Of a stretch of DNA of 6,722 bases, positions 1 to 5,815 are shown one piece after another. The translations under genes were made by a program, and so were the position numbers. Source of the stretch: an uncultured Bacilli bacterium (GTDB lineage Bacteria > Bacillota_I > Bacilli_A > RF39 > UBA660). A model generated the notes under the pieces. The model made no database searches. It saw nothing but the letters and a program-made list of their open reading frames with translations, and had not been told where the DNA came from. Numbering within the stretch: the stretch's first letter is position 1; the number at the start of each line of letters is the position of its first letter. The stretch lies in NCBI GenBank assembly GCA_947630415.1, contig CANRHM010000072.1:1-6722 (forward strand). Direction: 5' to 3'.

Positions 1-50
1 TGAAGGATAATTTGGTACTAGACTTTAAAAAGCAAAAAATTCGTATTTAG
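1..50 (+). CDS. 3' end of an upstream gene (partial, unidentified)
   Basis: Reading from base 3, an open frame runs off the left edge and ends at a TAG at 48-50. The last residues read KDNLVLDFKKQKIRI. The other two forward frames stop within the first 11 bases, and an inverted repeat plus a good promoter for the next gene begin right after this stop, which fits the end of a gene. Fifteen residues are too few to name a family. In many Firmicutes glmM lies upstream of glmS, but nothing in this tail identifies it as such. Confidence 0.4.
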   Translation, partial: KDNLVLDFKKQKIRI

Positions 51-66
51 GAATTGATGAAATTCC
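50..66. repeat. Short inverted repeat over the -35 of the next promoter
   Basis: GGAATT (50-55) and AATTCC (61-66) form a perfect 6-bp inverted repeat around a 5-base loop. It begins at the stop codon of the upstream gene and covers the -35 box of the next promoter. It could be a weak terminator, but no T-run follows directly. It could also be a repressor site, or chance in AT-rich DNA. Confidence 0.3.
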
Positions 67-82
67 AAAAATTTGATATATT
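54..82 (+). promoter_or_regulatory. Promoter for the three-helix membrane protein gene
   Basis: TTGATG (54-59) as -35 and TATATT (77-82) as -10 are separated by 17 bases, and TG at 74-75 gives an extended -10. Transcription would begin near 89, leaving a leader of about 26 bases that contains the SD AGGTGG at 101-106. The layout matches the better promoter upstream of rpsU. Confidence 0.6.
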
Positions 83-114
83 TTTATTAGTAATAATAAA
101 AGGTGGTATGCAGT

Positions 115-429
115 ATGTATTGGGATATAATTTTTTTAATTGCTGTTATTTTAATTGTTATTTGTTGCTTTAGACGATTTTCAAGTTTTGTTTATGTCGT
201 TGGAATTATCGATATTTTCTTTCGACTTATTACCTATTTTGCACAAAATATTGGGGCACCCGAGATTACGGCACTAGTAAAGCGAATTGGTTTTCCTGCT
301 AGTATCCCTGCTGTCATTAATAAATATACCGATGGACTGTTAGCAACGGTTTTAATGTGGTGCTTTTTTGGAATTATGGTCGTGTTTGAGTTCTATGTCA
401 TCCGTACTTTTTGGCGGAAGAAAAAGTAG
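115..429 (+). CDS. Small three-helix membrane protein, function unknown
   Basis: I do not recognise this 104-residue protein. It has three hydrophobic segments, at about residues 3-19, 25-43 and 75-97. A more polar loop at about 44-74 contains IGAPE and the IGFPASIPAVINKY stretch. The C-terminus, RTFWRKKK, is strongly basic and by the positive-inside rule should be cytoplasmic. I chose ATG 115 because AGGTGG at 101-106 is 8 bases upstream; a GTG at 103 in the same frame lies inside that SD. The gene has its own promoter and a terminator-like hairpin at its stop, so it may be transcribed apart from glmS 57 bases downstream. It has no catalytic motif and no signal peptidase site that I can see. 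Confidence 0.75.
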   Translation: MYWDIIFLIAVILIVICCFRRFSSFVYVVGIIDIFFRLITYFAQNIGAPEITALVKRIGFPASIPAVINKYTDGLLATVLMWCFFGIMVVFEFYVIRTFWRKKK

Positions 430-443
430 AACTTTTTTCTTTT
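418..443 (+). terminator. Terminator-like hairpin overlapping a stop codon
   Basis: AAGAAAAAGT (418-427) pairs with ACTTTTTTCTT (431-441) with one bulged T and a 3-base loop. It lies over the TAG stop at 427-429 and runs into TTTT. The stem is mostly A-T, as elsewhere in this genome. It would separate the membrane protein gene from glmS, though the short T tail (interrupted after 443) makes it leaky at best. Confidence 0.4.
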
Positions 444-454
444 AATCATACGTA

Positions 455-460
455 TATTAT
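455..460 (+). promoter_or_regulatory. Possible glmS -10 box
   Basis: TATTAT at 455-460 is the best -10 match in the 57-base gap before glmS. No convincing -35 is found 16-18 bases upstream (the region is T-rich, in the hairpin arm). An 8-bp palindrome, ATACGTAT, sits just before it at 448-455. Read-through from the upstream gene is the alternative. Confidence 0.3.
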
Positions 461-486
461 AGATGAAGTTTTAAGGAGGAAATATT

Positions 487-2250
487 ATGTGTGGCATCGT
501 GGGTTATTTAGGAAATAGAAAGGCTATTCCCATTATTATGGAAGGGCTTAAAAGTTTGGAATATCGTGGATACGATTCTTCTGGGATTGCCTATTTTAAA
601 GATCATAAAATAGAAGTCATCAAAAAGGAAGGAAAGATTCAAAACTTAGATGCGCTTTTAAATTATGATGAGGATACTTTTATGGGTATTGCACATACGA
701 GGTGGGCAACGCATGGAAAAGCGAATGACTTAAATGCACATCCACATACTTATGGAAAAATTACGTTAGTACATAATGGTATTATTGAAAACTATGAAGA
801 TTTAAAGAAAGCATTATTTGCAAAAGGAAAACATTTTGAAAGTGAAACAGATACTATCGTTGTTGCCTGTCTATTAGATGAACTCTATGAAGAGACAAGG
901 GATATGTTAAAAGCGATTTCCTTATTGATGCAAAAAATACAAGGGTCTTATGCCTTAGCTATTTTATGTAAAGATGAGACGGATACGCTTTATGCCGTTC
1001 GCAAAGATAGTCCTTTAATTGTTGGAGTAGGAGAGAATGAAACCATTTTAGCTAGTGACATTCCAGCCATTCTAGGAGTTACTAAGAATTATTATTTATT
1101 GAATGATAAAGAGATTGTTCAAGTAAAGAAAAATAAAGTTACGATTTATGATGAACATTTAAATGAAGTCTTAAAAGAGACGAAGACTTATCAAGGCGAT
1201 TTAGAAGTGTCTTCTAAAAAAGGATATGAACACTTCATGTTAAAAGAAATTCATGAGGAGCCAGAAGTTCTTCAAAATTTGCTTTTAAAATATACAAAAG
1301 AGGATAAAATAAGAGAAGTATTTGATATTACACCTTATAAAAATATTGAGATTGTAGCTTGTGGAAGTGCTTATCATGCAGGTTTAATTGGAAAATATTA
1401 TTTAGAAACGTATGCAAATAAGAAAACAACGGTTACTTATGCTTCGGAATATCGTTATCAAAAACATTTTTTTGACAAAGAAAATTTAGTGATTTTGATT
1501 TCGCAATCAGGAGAGACGGCCGATACGTTAGCGGCCTTGAAACTAGCAAAAGAAAATGGAATCGATACCTTGTCCATTGTCAATGTACGTGATTCTTCGA
1601 TTGCAAGAAGTAGTAAGTATGTCTTTTATACCGATGCTGGAATCGAAGTTGCGGTTGCTACGACCAAAGCCTATTTTGCGCAAGTAATTGCTTTAATATT
1701 ACTTGCTCTAAATACAGTAGAGGATAGAGCATCTTATCTTGCATCCCTTCGCAAACTTCCATCGTTCATTACAAAGTATATCGATTCTTTTGATTATGAA
1801 AGTTATGCTAAACGTCTTGCAACTTGTGAACATATCTTTTATCTAGGTAGAGGAATCGACTATGCCCTTGCGATGGAGGGAAGTTTAAAGTTAAAAGAAA
1901 TTTCTTATATTCATAGTGAAGCTTATCCTTCTGGAGAATTAAAACACGGAACGATTTCTTTAATCGATGAAAATACGGGCGTCATTGCAGTCGTCATGAA
2001 TGAAGAACTTAAAGAAAAATCGATTAGCAATATCAAAGAAGTGTTAGCAAGGGGAGCAAAAGTTTTAGCTATTACACCTATTGATGAGGATTTTGCTTCT
2101 TCTAAAATCTTGTTAACCAAGGAAGATGCCTTTTTAAATCCACTTCTTGCCATCGTTCCTATGCAAATGCTTGCCTATCATGTTGCTAAAATAAAGGGAT
2201 GCGACATTGATAAACCACGAAATTTAGCTAAATCGGTTACCGTAGAATAG
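487..2250 (+). CDS. glmS: Glutamine-fructose-6-phosphate aminotransferase (isomerizing)
   Basis: GlmS makes glucosamine-6-phosphate from fructose-6-phosphate and glutamine in the cytoplasm, the first committed step to UDP-GlcNAc and peptidoglycan. The 587-residue protein is close to the family's usual length of about 600. Residues 1-220 are the class II glutaminase domain: MCGIVGY with the Cys2 nucleophile exposed after Met removal, EYRGYDSSG at 25-33, HTRWATHG at 70-77 and HNGIIENY at 96-103. Two SIS sugar-binding domains follow, with ACGSAYHAG at 291-299, SQSGETADT at 339-347, ATTKAYFAQ at 391-399 and SEAYPSGELKHG at 477-488. The C-terminus, IDKPRNLAKSVTVE, is the classical GlmS ending. ATG 487 has AAGGAGG at 473-479, 7 bases upstream. 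No frameshift or missing catalytic residue is seen. The gap upstream is too short for the glmS ribozyme found in many Bacilli. Confidence 0.98.
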   Translation: MCGIVGYLGNRKAIPIIMEGLKSLEYRGYDSSGIAYFKDHKIEVIKKEGKIQNLDALLNYDEDTFMGIAHTRWATHGKANDLNAHPHTYGKITLVHNGIIENYEDLKKALFAKGKHFESETDTIVVACLLDELYEETRDMLKAISLLMQKIQGSYALAILCKDETDTLYAVRKDSPLIVGVGENETILASDIPAILGVTKNYYLLNDKEIVQVKKNKVTIYDEHLNEVLKETKTYQGDLEVSSKKGYEHFMLKEIHEEPEVLQNLLLKYTKEDKIREVFDITPYKNIEIVACGSAYHAGLIGKYYLETYANKKTTVTYASEYRYQKHFFDKENLVILISQSGETADTLAALKLAKENGIDTLSIVNVRDSSIARSSKYVFYTDAGIEVAVATTKAYFAQVIALILLALNTVEDRASYLASLRKLPSFITKYIDSFDYESYAKRLATCEHIFYLGRGIDYALAMEGSLKLKEISYIHSEAYPSGELKHGTISLIDENTGVIAVVMNEELKEKSISNIKEVLARGAKVLAITPIDEDFASSKILLTKEDAFLNPLLAIVPMQMLAYHVAKIKGCDIDKPRNLAKSVTVE

Positions 2251-2304
2251 GACTAAAAAGTACATTTTTTAAAAAAATGTATTTTTTTTGCAATTTTTTT
2301 AGTC
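2251..2304 (+). terminator. glmS terminator inside a nested inverted repeat
   Basis: The inner hairpin TACATTTTTT (2261-2270) pairs with AAAAAAATGTA (2271-2281) and is followed by eight T at 2282-2289: an intrinsic terminator with an almost pure A-T stem. An outer 9-bp inverted repeat encloses it: GACTAAAAA at 2251-2259, directly after the glmS stop, matches TTTTTAGTC at 2296-2304. The outer pairing could stabilise the structure or provide an alternative fold. This marks the boundary between glmS and the bacteriocin operon. Confidence 0.75.
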
Positions 2305-2305
2305 T

Positions 2306-2333
2306 TTGGCGAAAAAAATTAGAAAGATATAAT
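2306..2333 (+). promoter_or_regulatory. Candidate promoter of the bacteriocin operon
   Basis: TATAAT at 2328-2333 is a perfect -10 box. TTGGCG at 2306-2311 matches 4 of 6 bases of the -35 consensus with a 16-base spacer. It is the only good promoter between the glmS terminator and the transporter. The odd point is that the -10 ends one base before the SD GGAGGTG (2335-2341), so transcription from the usual start near 2340 would drop most of that SD. Either initiation is unusually close to the -10, or the leader is nearly absent, or this is not the real promoter. Confidence 0.45.
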
Positions 2334-2347
2334 TGGAGGTGAAAAAA

Positions 2348-4444
2348 GTGAAACATTATGAATGTGTCCGACAAGAGGGGGCTAAAGACTGTGGAGTTGC
2401 TTGTCTTCTTACGATTGTAAAAACTTATCACGGTACTGTTTCAAGTGAGTATGTGCGAACGTTAACTAGGACAGCCAAAAATGGAACGAACGCGTATTTT
2501 CTTGCTGAAGCAGGACGAAAATTAGGTTTTGAAGTATTAGGAGTAGAAGCCGATTACCATACCCTAAAGAAGGAACAACTTCCTTGTATTGCCCATGTTA
2601 TTATCAATAAAAGTTACGCCCATTTTGTAGTGATTCATGCCATTAATAAAGAAAAATCCTACCTAACCGTGGCAGATCCTAGTTTGGGTATTAGGACCAT
2701 TCCTTTTAAAGAATTTGATTCGATTGCGACTGGAAAATATTTGTTCTATGAACTGAAAAAACCTTTTCCTCTTCTAAATCCTAGGAAAAGATCCATCCGA
2801 AAAGAAATTAGTAATACGCTCTTTTTCTATAAACATCAAGGATGTATCTGTTTATTTCTATCCATGTTTTATATTTTACTTCAAATTATTACCTCTTTTT
2901 CCTTTCAGATTTTTATTGAAAAAGGAATTACTAGTTTTCATTCACAAAATTTATTTATTTTCTTTTATGTTTTCTTAATAATCTCTTTTTTTAAAGAAAC
3001 ATTTAAATACATGCGCAGTACACTACTCCTTTATATGACCAGTCACATCGAAAAAAATCTCTTTAATAAAGTAATAACGCATCTTTTTTCACTCTCCTAT
3101 CTTTATTTTAAAAATAGAACTACCGGTGAAGTGGTAGCCAGGATAAATGATTTAAAACAATTAGAAGAAGGATTATCTTATTTCCTTTTATCGTTTGTCC
3201 TAGATAGTTTTTCATTTGTGTTCTTATTCATTACCTTGTTTTTAGTTTCATGGCCTTTTGCCTTACTTCTTTTAGGATTTCTTTTCCTTCTTTTTCTTCT
3301 TTCTTTACTCGAAAACAAAATAGTAAAAGAGAAGGGGACTTTGTATTTACAAGAGGGAAGTCGAAATGCTTCTTTCTTAGTTGAATATATTGAAGGAATT
3401 ACTTCTTTACAAAATGTAGGATTAACTTCTTCTTTTAGAACTTTTCTTTCCTATCATCATGAAAAAGTTATAAATCAAAAAGTAGATCTTCAAAAAGGAT
3501 TTTTGCTTTTTCAGTTTATAAGGGACTTTCTAAAACAAGGCTATCTTTTAGTTCTTCTTTTAGAAGGAGGAAAAAAGGTACTGGATGGAACACTTTCTTT
3601 TAGTAAGTACTTTGCTAATTATACGTTATCGGGAACACTTCTTTCTTGTTTTACATCGATGTTACATTTTCTAGAGATGTATCAGTTAATGCATGTAGAG
3701 GAGGGAAGAATCAATGAACTTCTTTCTTATCCTATAGAAGAAGAGGGAAAGATCGAAGACAATTTTCATCAAAAATGGAAAAAAGGAATTCGTCTTCAAA
3801 ATCTATCGTATTCGTATTTGCCTAAGCAACCTTTGATTAAAGATTTATCCTTATTTATTCCTATGGGGAAACGCATTTTACTTTATGGGGAAAGTGGAAA
3901 GGGTAAAAGTACATTAGCTAAATTACTTCTTCGTTATCTAGAAGTAGAACCTAAGACCATTTATATCGATGATAAAGATATTACCGATTATGCCCTTACT
4001 ACTTTACGAAATAAAATAGGGTATTTATCTCAAGAAGAAATGCTTTTTACCGATAGTCTTTATCAAAATGTGGTCTTGTATGAAGACTATTCCTACGAGG
4101 ATTTTTTAAAAATTGCGAAAGTTACGCATCTTGATTTTATTAAAGAAAAAAGTACATTGGGATACTATTATCTCTTAGAAGAAAATGGATTCAATTTAAG
4201 TGGAGGAGAACGACAACGAGTACTTCTTGCAAGAACTCTACTTCGAAAAAGAGAAATTTACATATTAGATGAAAGTTTTAGTGAAATCGATGTTAAGACA
4301 GAACGATCTATTTTAAAAGAAATGTTTCTTTTATATCCCGATAAAACTTTTTTAGTGATTTCGCATCGTCTATCCAATCAAGATCTTTATCAAGGAAAAA
4401 TACATTTTACAAAGGAGAAAACTCTATGCGTTATGAACCCGTAA
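2348..4444 (+). CDS. Peptidase-containing ABC transporter for double-glycine-leader peptides (PCAT)
   Basis: This 698-residue membrane protein matures and exports leader-bearing peptides. Its N-terminal C39 peptidase domain (about 1-130) cuts after Gly-Gly on the cytoplasmic side. Visible residues are oxyanion Gln9 and catalytic Cys15 in QEGAKDCGVAC, His92 in YAHFVV and Asp110 in VADPS. A six-helix ABC exporter domain spans about 155-440. The ATPase domain runs from about 480 to the end, with Walker A GESGKGKS at 514-521, Q-loop Gln562, signature LSGGERQR at 617-624, Walker B IYILDE at 637-642 and switch His673. The length is normal for half-transporters of the LagD/ComA type, which work as dimers. 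I chose GTG 2348 because GGAGGTG (2335-2341) lies 6 bases upstream; GTG 2339 and TTG 2333 overlap that SD. All key residues are present, so it should be active. The two leader peptides downstream are its obvious substrates. Confidence 0.95.
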   Translation: MKHYECVRQEGAKDCGVACLLTIVKTYHGTVSSEYVRTLTRTAKNGTNAYFLAEAGRKLGFEVLGVEADYHTLKKEQLPCIAHVIINKSYAHFVVIHAINKEKSYLTVADPSLGIRTIPFKEFDSIATGKYLFYELKKPFPLLNPRKRSIRKEISNTLFFYKHQGCICLFLSMFYILLQIITSFSFQIFIEKGITSFHSQNLFIFFYVFLIISFFKETFKYMRSTLLLYMTSHIEKNLFNKVITHLFSLSYLYFKNRTTGEVVARINDLKQLEEGLSYFLLSFVLDSFSFVFLFITLFLVSWPFALLLLGFLFLLFLLSLLENKIVKEKGTLYLQEGSRNASFLVEYIEGITSLQNVGLTSSFRTFLSYHHEKVINQKVDLQKGFLLFQFIRDFLKQGYLLVLLLEGGKKVLDGTLSFSKYFANYTLSGTLLSCFTSMLHFLEMYQLMHVEEGRINELLSYPIEEEGKIEDNFHQKWKKGIRLQNLSYSYLPKQPLIKDLSLFIPMGKRILLYGESGKGKSTLAKLLLRYLEVEPKTIYIDDKDITDYALTTLRNKIGYLSQEEMLFTDSLYQNVVLYEDYSYEDFLKIAKVTHLDFIKEKSTLGYYYLLEENGFNLSGGERQRVLLARTLLRKREIYILDESFSEIDVKTERSILKEMFLLYPDKTFLVISHRLSNQDLYQGKIHFTKEKTLCVMNP

Positions 4445-4854
4445 TTTGGAAAAAGAAAGATACGGATAAAGGTAGTTTAATACTCACTTATTTTCTTTTT
4501 GCTCTATTTTTTCTTTTTCTCTTTCTTTTAACTAAAGTATCGTTTCATTCTAGTATCACGCTTTCGGGTGTATTTACAGATGACAACACGATTAAAATGA
4601 TTTTTCCTACATCCTTAGAAGAGGTGGTATTGAAATCTCCTTGGGTAAAGATTTCTTCTACTAAGGAAAAAATAGATACCATTTATGTACGTTCAACGTT
4701 GGTACAAGAGGGAACGCTTTTAACCGAAGTGAATCTTAAAATTGAATCCAATGAATCTTATTTAAAAAATCATATTTATGAATTGGTGTTAGAAGGTAAA
4801 AAAGAATCCTTTATACGAACCTTTATAGAATATGGAAAGGAGGTGGTTAAGTGA
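4426..4854 (+). CDS. Small single-helix transport accessory protein, HlyD-like in position only
   Basis: This 142-residue protein has a basic N-terminus (WKKKDTDKG), one strong membrane helix at about 17-37 and a C-terminal region of about 105 residues outside the membrane, with alternating hydrophobic and polar residues suggesting beta structure. ATG 4426 has AAAGGAG at 4411-4417, and the gene overlaps the transporter by 19 bases. A HlyD/LcnD-type membrane fusion protein usually occupies this operon slot, with the same N-terminal anchor, but those are about 450 residues long and contain a long coiled-coil hairpin. No coiled coil is visible here. I infer a minimal adaptor that helps the transporter release peptides through the wall. 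An immunity role is possible. I do not recognise the family with confidence. Confidence 0.75.
   Translation: MRYEPVIWKKKDTDKGSLILTYFLFALFFLFLFLLTKVSFHSSITLSGVFTDDNTIKMIFPTSLEEVVLKSPWVKISSTKEKIDTIYVRSTLVQEGTLLTEVNLKIESNESYLKNHIYELVLEGKKESFIRTFIEYGKEVVK
4836..4843 (+). promoter_or_regulatory. Ribosome binding site fixing the first peptide start
   Basis: AAAGGAGG lies 7 bases before the GTG at 4851, inside the 3' end of the accessory gene. It is the main evidence that the very short frame after it is translated, and it supports GTG rather than a later start. It suggests high translation of the first bacteriocin precursor. Confidence 0.8.
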
Positions 4855-4991
4855 AGGTTTTAACTGATCAAGAACTAGAAAAAATCGAAGGAGGCGGTTT
4901 TTCGGTTTGGGCAGGATGTGCCATTGCAGCGATTGTTACTTTATTAGCTGGAATCATCGATGGTTTTACACGACCATTAAAATGTAATTAG
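4851..4991 (+). CDS. Double-glycine-leader bacteriocin precursor, peptide 1
   Basis: This 46-residue precursor begins MKVLTDQELEKIEGG, a textbook C39 leader: Leu4, Glu8, Leu9, Ile12 and Gly14-Gly15 sit at -12, -8, -7, -4, -2 and -1 from the cut. The mature peptide would be 31 residues (from GFSVWAG), hydrophobic, with about +1 net charge. It contains GIIDG (residues 34-38), a GxxxG helix-packing motif, and GCAIA (22-26), a GxxxA variant. Cys23 and Cys45 could form a disulfide. The C-terminus is RPLKCN. The GTG start overlaps the accessory gene stop by 4 bases (GTGA), giving translational coupling, and a strong SD precedes it. It is best read as one half of a two-peptide class IIb-like bacteriocin that permeabilises target membranes. 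A secreted signalling peptide is less likely, because no kinase or regulator is nearby. It is short enough to be missed by default gene callers. Confidence 0.9.
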   Translation: MKVLTDQELEKIEGGGFSVWAGCAIAAIVTLLAGIIDGFTRPLKCN

Positions 4992-4999
4992 GAGGTTGT

Positions 5000-5167
5000 A
5001 TGAAAATTTTATCAGAAAACGAATTATTAAAAACGATAGGAGGAGTCGATATTTCAGGAGCTTTACTTAATTCTTTCAGTAGTCTTTTTAAAATTATTTT
5101 AGAAGTAGGACGTAGTATTGGAAGTGGACTTCGTAGATTCTATGATGGATCGACTTGTTCTTTATGA
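5000..5167 (+). CDS. Double-glycine-leader bacteriocin precursor, peptide 2
   Basis: This 55-residue precursor begins MKILSENELLKTIGG, with Leu4, Glu8, Leu9 and Gly14-Gly15 at the expected leader positions; Thr12 takes the usual hydrophobic -4 place, with Ile13 next to it. The mature peptide would be 40 residues (from VDISGAL), with an amphipathic stretch at about 20-37, a GxxxG motif GRSIG at 37-41, then the basic GLRRFYDG and a single Cys53 before the end. Net charge is about +1. ATG 5000 has AGGAGG at 4990-4995, which shares bases with the stop codon of peptide 1, 8 bases upstream of this start. The near-identical leaders show that both precursors use the same transporter. Tandem arrangement and complementary GxxxG motifs suggest that the two mature peptides act together. 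No close known bacteriocin is recognised from memory. Confidence 0.88.
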   Translation: MKILSENELLKTIGGVDISGALLNSFSSLFKIILEVGRSIGSGLRRFYDGSTCSL

Positions 5168-5337
5168 GATTGTTTTTAGCAAAAAATAAAAAGACCATTC
5201 TTACCGTTATAGAGTGTTTTTGTTTACTTGTTTTAGCAAGTTACTTGATTCCTATTTTATTTCATATGGGTTACTATCTTGGCTCTTTCTTCCGTTATGT
5301 CTATGAGACTTTTTATAAGTTAGCTACTTTTTTATAA
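5164..5337 (+). CDS. Small membrane protein, candidate bacteriocin immunity
   Basis: This 57-residue protein starts MRLFLAKNKK, basic, then has a long hydrophobic segment at about 11-31 containing Cys18 and Cys20, followed by an aromatic-rich amphipathic tail (GSFFRYVYETFYK). It has no double-glycine leader and no signal peptidase motif. The ATG at 5164 overlaps the stop of peptide 2 as ATGA, and no good SD is seen, so translation is probably coupled to peptide 2. A TTG at 5155 in frame would add three residues but has no better SD. Small membrane proteins directly after the structural genes are usually the dedicated immunity factors of class II bacteriocins, and this one fits in size, position and topology. 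The sequence itself shows no named family, so the role is inferred. Confidence 0.7.
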   Translation: MRLFLAKNKKTILTVIECFCLLVLASYLIPILFHMGYYLGSFFRYVYETFYKLATFL

Positions 5338-5354
5338 TTTTTTTTAAAAAAAGT
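5326..5354 (+). terminator. Possible weak A/T hairpin ending the bacteriocin operon
   Basis: ACTTTTTT (5326-5333) can pair with AAAAAAGT (5347-5354) across a T-rich loop, starting inside the last codons of the immunity candidate. No clean T-run follows, only TAATTTATTTTT. Given the A/T-only terminator stems used elsewhere in this window it may terminate weakly. Confidence 0.3.
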
Positions 5355-5382
5355 GGTAATTTATTTTTAAGTTTGTTATAAT
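5354..5382 (+). promoter_or_regulatory. Extended -10 promoter for the 133-residue gene
   Basis: TATAAT at 5377-5382 with TG at 5374-5375 is a perfect extended -10. The -35 position 17 bases upstream (5354-5359, TGGTAA) is poor, which extended -10 promoters tolerate. Transcription near 5389 would leave a 25-base leader holding the SD AGAGGA at 5400-5405. Confidence 0.6.
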
Positions 5383-5413
5383 AAAAAGCACAAACGAAAA
5401 GAGGAAAACAATT

Positions 5414-5815
5414 ATGGGAAAAGAAAAATTAATAGAATTCGATTATTCAACCATTACGAATGTTTTGGATTATTTTTATTTTGGAAAGAAAGAAAACACA
5501 AGTACTGTTTTTCAAGAAGTAAAACATATTGGTCTTTTGGTAGTTGCTCTAGAATTAGGAGGAGTACTTCCTGAAAATGAAACTTCTTATTTAAAAGGTG
5601 TTTCGAATGAAACATTGGATAATGTTAAAGAAGCTATCTATCATCACGATAGTGAAGTAGTTGAAGGCTTATTTTATAAGACAACCGATACTTGGAAAAG
5701 AAATGGATATGTACTATTCCCAGGTAATTATGAGCATATGAAAGATCGTGTTTTACAAGAAATGAGTTCTATACAAAAGCCTAAAACAGCTCCAGTTTAT
5801 CAAAAAAATAAGTAA
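5414..5815 (+). CDS. Soluble protein of unknown function, 133 residues
   Basis: I do not recognise this protein. It is soluble and acidic to neutral, with no signal peptide and no membrane helix except a short hydrophobic core, HIGLLVVALELGGVLP, at about 38-53. It appears mainly helical. The C-terminal 15 residues (KPKTAPVYQKNK region) are basic and look disordered. A paired His at 76-77 lies in IYHHDSEVVEG, and an aromatic FYFGKKEN stretch lies near the N-terminus; neither is a motif I can name. ATG 5414 has AGAGGA at 5400-5405. It has its own promoter, separate from the bacteriocin operon, so it may be a lineage-conserved housekeeping gene beside rpsU. A cytoplasmic immunity helper cannot be excluded from position alone. 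Confidence 0.8.
   Translation: MGKEKLIEFDYSTITNVLDYFYFGKKENTSTVFQEVKHIGLLVVALELGGVLPENETSYLKGVSNETLDNVKEAIYHHDSEVVEGLFYKTTDTWKRNGYVLFPGNYEHMKDRVLQEMSSIQKPKTAPVYQKNK

Noticed and set aside
448..455. Palindrome ATACGTAT before glmS as an operator
   Set aside because: Eight bases in AT-rich DNA are easily found by chance, and no second copy is seen in the window.
430..486. glmS ribozyme or other riboswitch before glmS
   Set aside because: The gap is only 57 bases and contains an A/T hairpin and an SD; no room for a ribozyme core.
1923..2153. Reverse-strand open frame of 76 residues inside glmS
   Set aside because: It lies wholly antisense to well-conserved SIS-domain coding sequence, with no promoter of its own and no recognisable product; a shadow of glmS.
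2237..2431. Reverse-strand open frame of 64 residues across the glmS-transporter gap
   Set aside because: It crosses the glmS terminator and the C39 catalytic region on the other strand. Its Phe/Lys-rich product reflects A/T runs read backwards.
4741..4850. Internal promoter just upstream of the two bacteriocin peptides
   Set aside because: TTGAAT (4742) and TTGGTG (4783) have no properly spaced -10 box, so no promoter can be supported here.
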